Assembly: GCA_947503885.1 (NCBI GenBank)
Contig: CANNFD010000001.1
Span: 186,001-250,000 of the forward strand
Direction of reading: 5' to 3'
Origin: an uncultured Olleya sp.
GTDB lineage: Bacteria > Bacteroidota > Bacteroidia > Flavobacteriales > Flavobacteriaceae
DNA: 64,000 nucleotides
A model generated the notes under the pieces. That model worked only from the letters and a program-made list of their open reading frames with translations, did not search any database and was not told where the DNA came from. Numbering within the stretch: the first letter of the stretch is position 1; the number at the start of each line of letters is the position of its first letter. Of this stretch, positions 62,452 through 64,000 are shown piece after piece. The position numbers and the translations under genes are program-made.

Positions 62452-64000
62452 ATGAAAGCATTATATTTTATGCTATTGGCATTAGTTTCTACTGCATCAA
62501 TAGCACAACAAACCTTATCTGGTCAAGTAACGATTATAAACACAACAGAAGTTGTTCCATACGCAAACCTATATTTTCCACATTTAGAAAAAGGTGCTAC
62601 AACCGACCTAAACGGAAACTTTACAATTAAAAACTTACCTACTGGTACACATAAAATAATAGTATCAGTGATTGGTTTTGAAACTATTTCTCAAAACATT
62701 ACACTTCCGGCTTCAAAAGCTATTACATTTAAATTAGTACCCTCTGTAATAGAAATAGACGAAGTAATTTTATCAACTCCGTTTCATAAACTTCAAAAAG
62801 ATAATGTGATGAAGGTCGAACAAGAAAAAATGAGTACCCTTCAAGCTAAAGGCGCTATGACGTTGTCCGACGGAATGACTAATATCGCTGGTGTAGAAAG
62901 TATTACCACAGGTTTAAGTATTGGTAAACCAGTTATTAGAGGTCTAAGCAGTAATCGTGTTTTAGTCTATGCACAAGGTGTGCGATTAGAAAACCAACAA
63001 TTTGGAGACGAGCATGGTTTGGGTGTTAATGATGCTGGAATTGAAAGTATCGAGGTTATTAAAGGTCCAGCTTCCCTCCTATATGGTAGCGATGCACTTG
63101 GTGGTGTGATGTATTTAAACCCAGAACGCTATGCCTTTTCTAATAATAGCAAAACAGATATAAACACTCGCTATTTTACAAATACCAACGGTTATAGTAC
63201 CAATATTGGTTTTAAAAAATCTGCAGATCAATTTAAATTTTTAATTAGAGCTAGTCAAGCAGAACATAGCGATTATGAAACCAAAAATTATAGCGTTACA
63301 AACACAAGATTTAGAGAACAGGATTTAAAAACAGGAATTGGTTACCAAAGTACTAATTTTAAAACCGATTTTAGATATAATGTAAACCTTTCAAAATTAG
63401 GGATTCCAGAAGAAATTGGTGTACAATCAAATGCTAGAACACCTTTAGAGCCTTACCAGTCATTGAATAATCATATATTAAGTTCTAAAAGCACATGGTT
63501 TTTTAATAACTCTAGTTTAGACATTAATTTAGGTTTTATTTATAACGACAGAAAAGAGTTTGAAGACCACCATCACGGTGATGAAGCACATCATGACGAG
63601 GAGCACGAAGAAGATAGCCACCATGAGGAGCATGAAGAAGCTTTAGAAGATGAAGCACCTGCCTTACACATGAAATTAAAAACGTTTAATTACGACATTA
63701 AATATAACTTAGCAACCCATGGTAAATTTGAAACTATTGTTGGTCTACAAGGGATGAACCAAACAAATAGTAATTATGGTGAAGAGTTATTAATACCAAA
63801 TGCAACAACTAATGATGTTGGGGTTTTAGCTACATCACACATCCACTATGATACTTTTGATATACAGTTAGGTGCACGTTTTGACAACAGAAACATAACT
63901 ATTAACAATACTATAAATAAACAATTTAATAGCTTTAATGGTGCTGCTGGTATAAAAGCAAACCTTATAGAAAACACAGTCATTAGATTAAATTTAGCAT
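62452..64000 (+). CDS. TonB-dependent receptor with His-rich loop (ZnuD-like), truncated by window edge
   Basis: Not in the ORF track because it runs off the window. Signal peptide MKALYFMLLALVSTASIAQQ is followed by a CarboxypepD_reg-like domain (LSGQVTIINTTEVVPYANLY), then the plug (IRGLSSNRVLVYAQGVRLE and IEVIKGPASLLYGSDALGG) and the first barrel strands. About 370 residues in there is an extreme His/Glu/Asp stretch (EDHHHGDEAHHDEEHEEDSH, continuing HEEHEE), as in ZnuD-type zinc receptors where a His-rich extracellular loop captures metal. Zn2+, Cu2+ or Ni2+ uptake is likely. At least 516 residues are visible; the end is missing. Confidence 0.9.
   Translation, partial: MKALYFMLLALVSTASIAQQTLSGQVTIINTTEVVPYANLYFPHLEKGATTDLNGNFTIKNLPTGTHKIIVSVIGFETISQNITLPASKAITFKLVPSVIEIDEVILSTPFHKLQKDNVMKVEQEKMSTLQAKGAMTLSDGMTNIAGVESITTGLSIGKPVIRGLSSNRVLVYAQGVRLENQQFGDEHGLGVNDAGIESIEVIKGPASLLYGSDALGGVMYLNPERYAFSNNSKTDINTRYFTNTNGYSTNIGFKKSADQFKFLIRASQAEHSDYETKNYSVTNTRFREQDLKTGIGYQSTNFKTDFRYNVNLSKLGIPEEIGVQSNARTPLEPYQSLNNHILSSKSTWFFNNSSLDINLGFIYNDRKEFEDHHHGDEAHHDEEHEEDSHHEEHEEALEDEAPALHMKLKTFNYDIKYNLATHGKFETIVGLQGMNQTNSNYGEELLIPNATTNDVGVLATSHIHYDTFDIQLGARFDNRNITINNTINKQFNSFNGAAGIKANLIENTVIRLNLA

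Overview
The window is AT-rich and gene-dense, and reads as chromosome of a marine-type Flavobacteriaceae (Bacteroidota). The evidence for this is the bifunctional LpxC/FabZ, a PorX-type response regulator with a PglZ/alkaline-phosphatase-like domain (type IX secretion control), bifunctional HisB, long-form HisG, SusC/TonB-type receptors with CarboxypepD_reg domains, flavobacterial DUF6146/DUF6787 proteins, and TAnnTTTG-type promoter elements. No rRNA, tRNA, CRISPR array, phage or intact IS was seen.

Layout. 1-1880: the 3' end of an unrecognised gene, then a 1.3-kb stretch without a convincing gene that is full of hairpins and short repeats. 1.9-4.5 kb: two tandem DEAD-box helicases (DbpA-like, RhlE-like). 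4.7-6.2 kb: a compact SAM-I-like riboswitch candidate ahead of an NhaC-family transporter, which suggests a methionine carrier (MetT-like). 6.2-8.9 kb: alcohol dehydrogenase, OsmC and old yellow enzyme. 9-13.4 kb: cold-shock-domain protein, DUF3817, TlpA-like lipoprotein, thioesterase, GreA/B-like protein, DUF2461. 13.5-15.5 kb: a stress group (Dps, MscS, DUF1328, small lipoprotein), two members of which are too short for the ORF track. 15.7-16.9 kb: divergent TruA and a small membrane protein.

17.0-24.6 kb: a complete histidine operon (hisGDCBHAF-IE, minus strand). It is preceded by an 18-residue leader peptide with HHHFH and a terminator hairpin, a classic attenuation layout. 24.7-35.9 kb: SPFH protein, VWA-like membrane protein, fabG, sucD, an NTF2-like protein and the lipid A cluster (lpxD paralogue, efp, lpxA, lpxC/fabZ, lpxD, HD hydrolase).

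35.9-43.7 kb (mixed strands): porX, a 23-A tract, tsaE, a small exported peptide overlapping a membrane protein gene that contains a terminator-like hairpin, alanine dehydrogenase, DUF4258, proline dehydrogenase, aroB, DinB. 43.8-47.5 kb: Lrp/AsnC regulator; an M14-type peptidase divergent from an XRE regulator, with six copies of a TTACAnnTGTAA dyad between them; a lipoprotein; TerC. 47.6-53.4 kb: parC-parE and ychF. 53.7-60.2 kb: a large TonB-dependent receptor, ferredoxin, a LuxC-like reductase, serC-serA. 60.3-64 kb: DUF937, DUF6146, DUF6787, a small His/Cys-containing membrane protein, and the start of a TonB-dependent receptor with a very His/Asp/Glu-rich loop (ZnuD-like metal receptor) that runs off the window.

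Functionally this is mostly core metabolism and envelope biogenesis. The most distinctive content is regulatory: the SAM riboswitch variant, the his leader, the XRE operator cluster, the ORF-internal terminator, and the repeat-rich gap near the left end.
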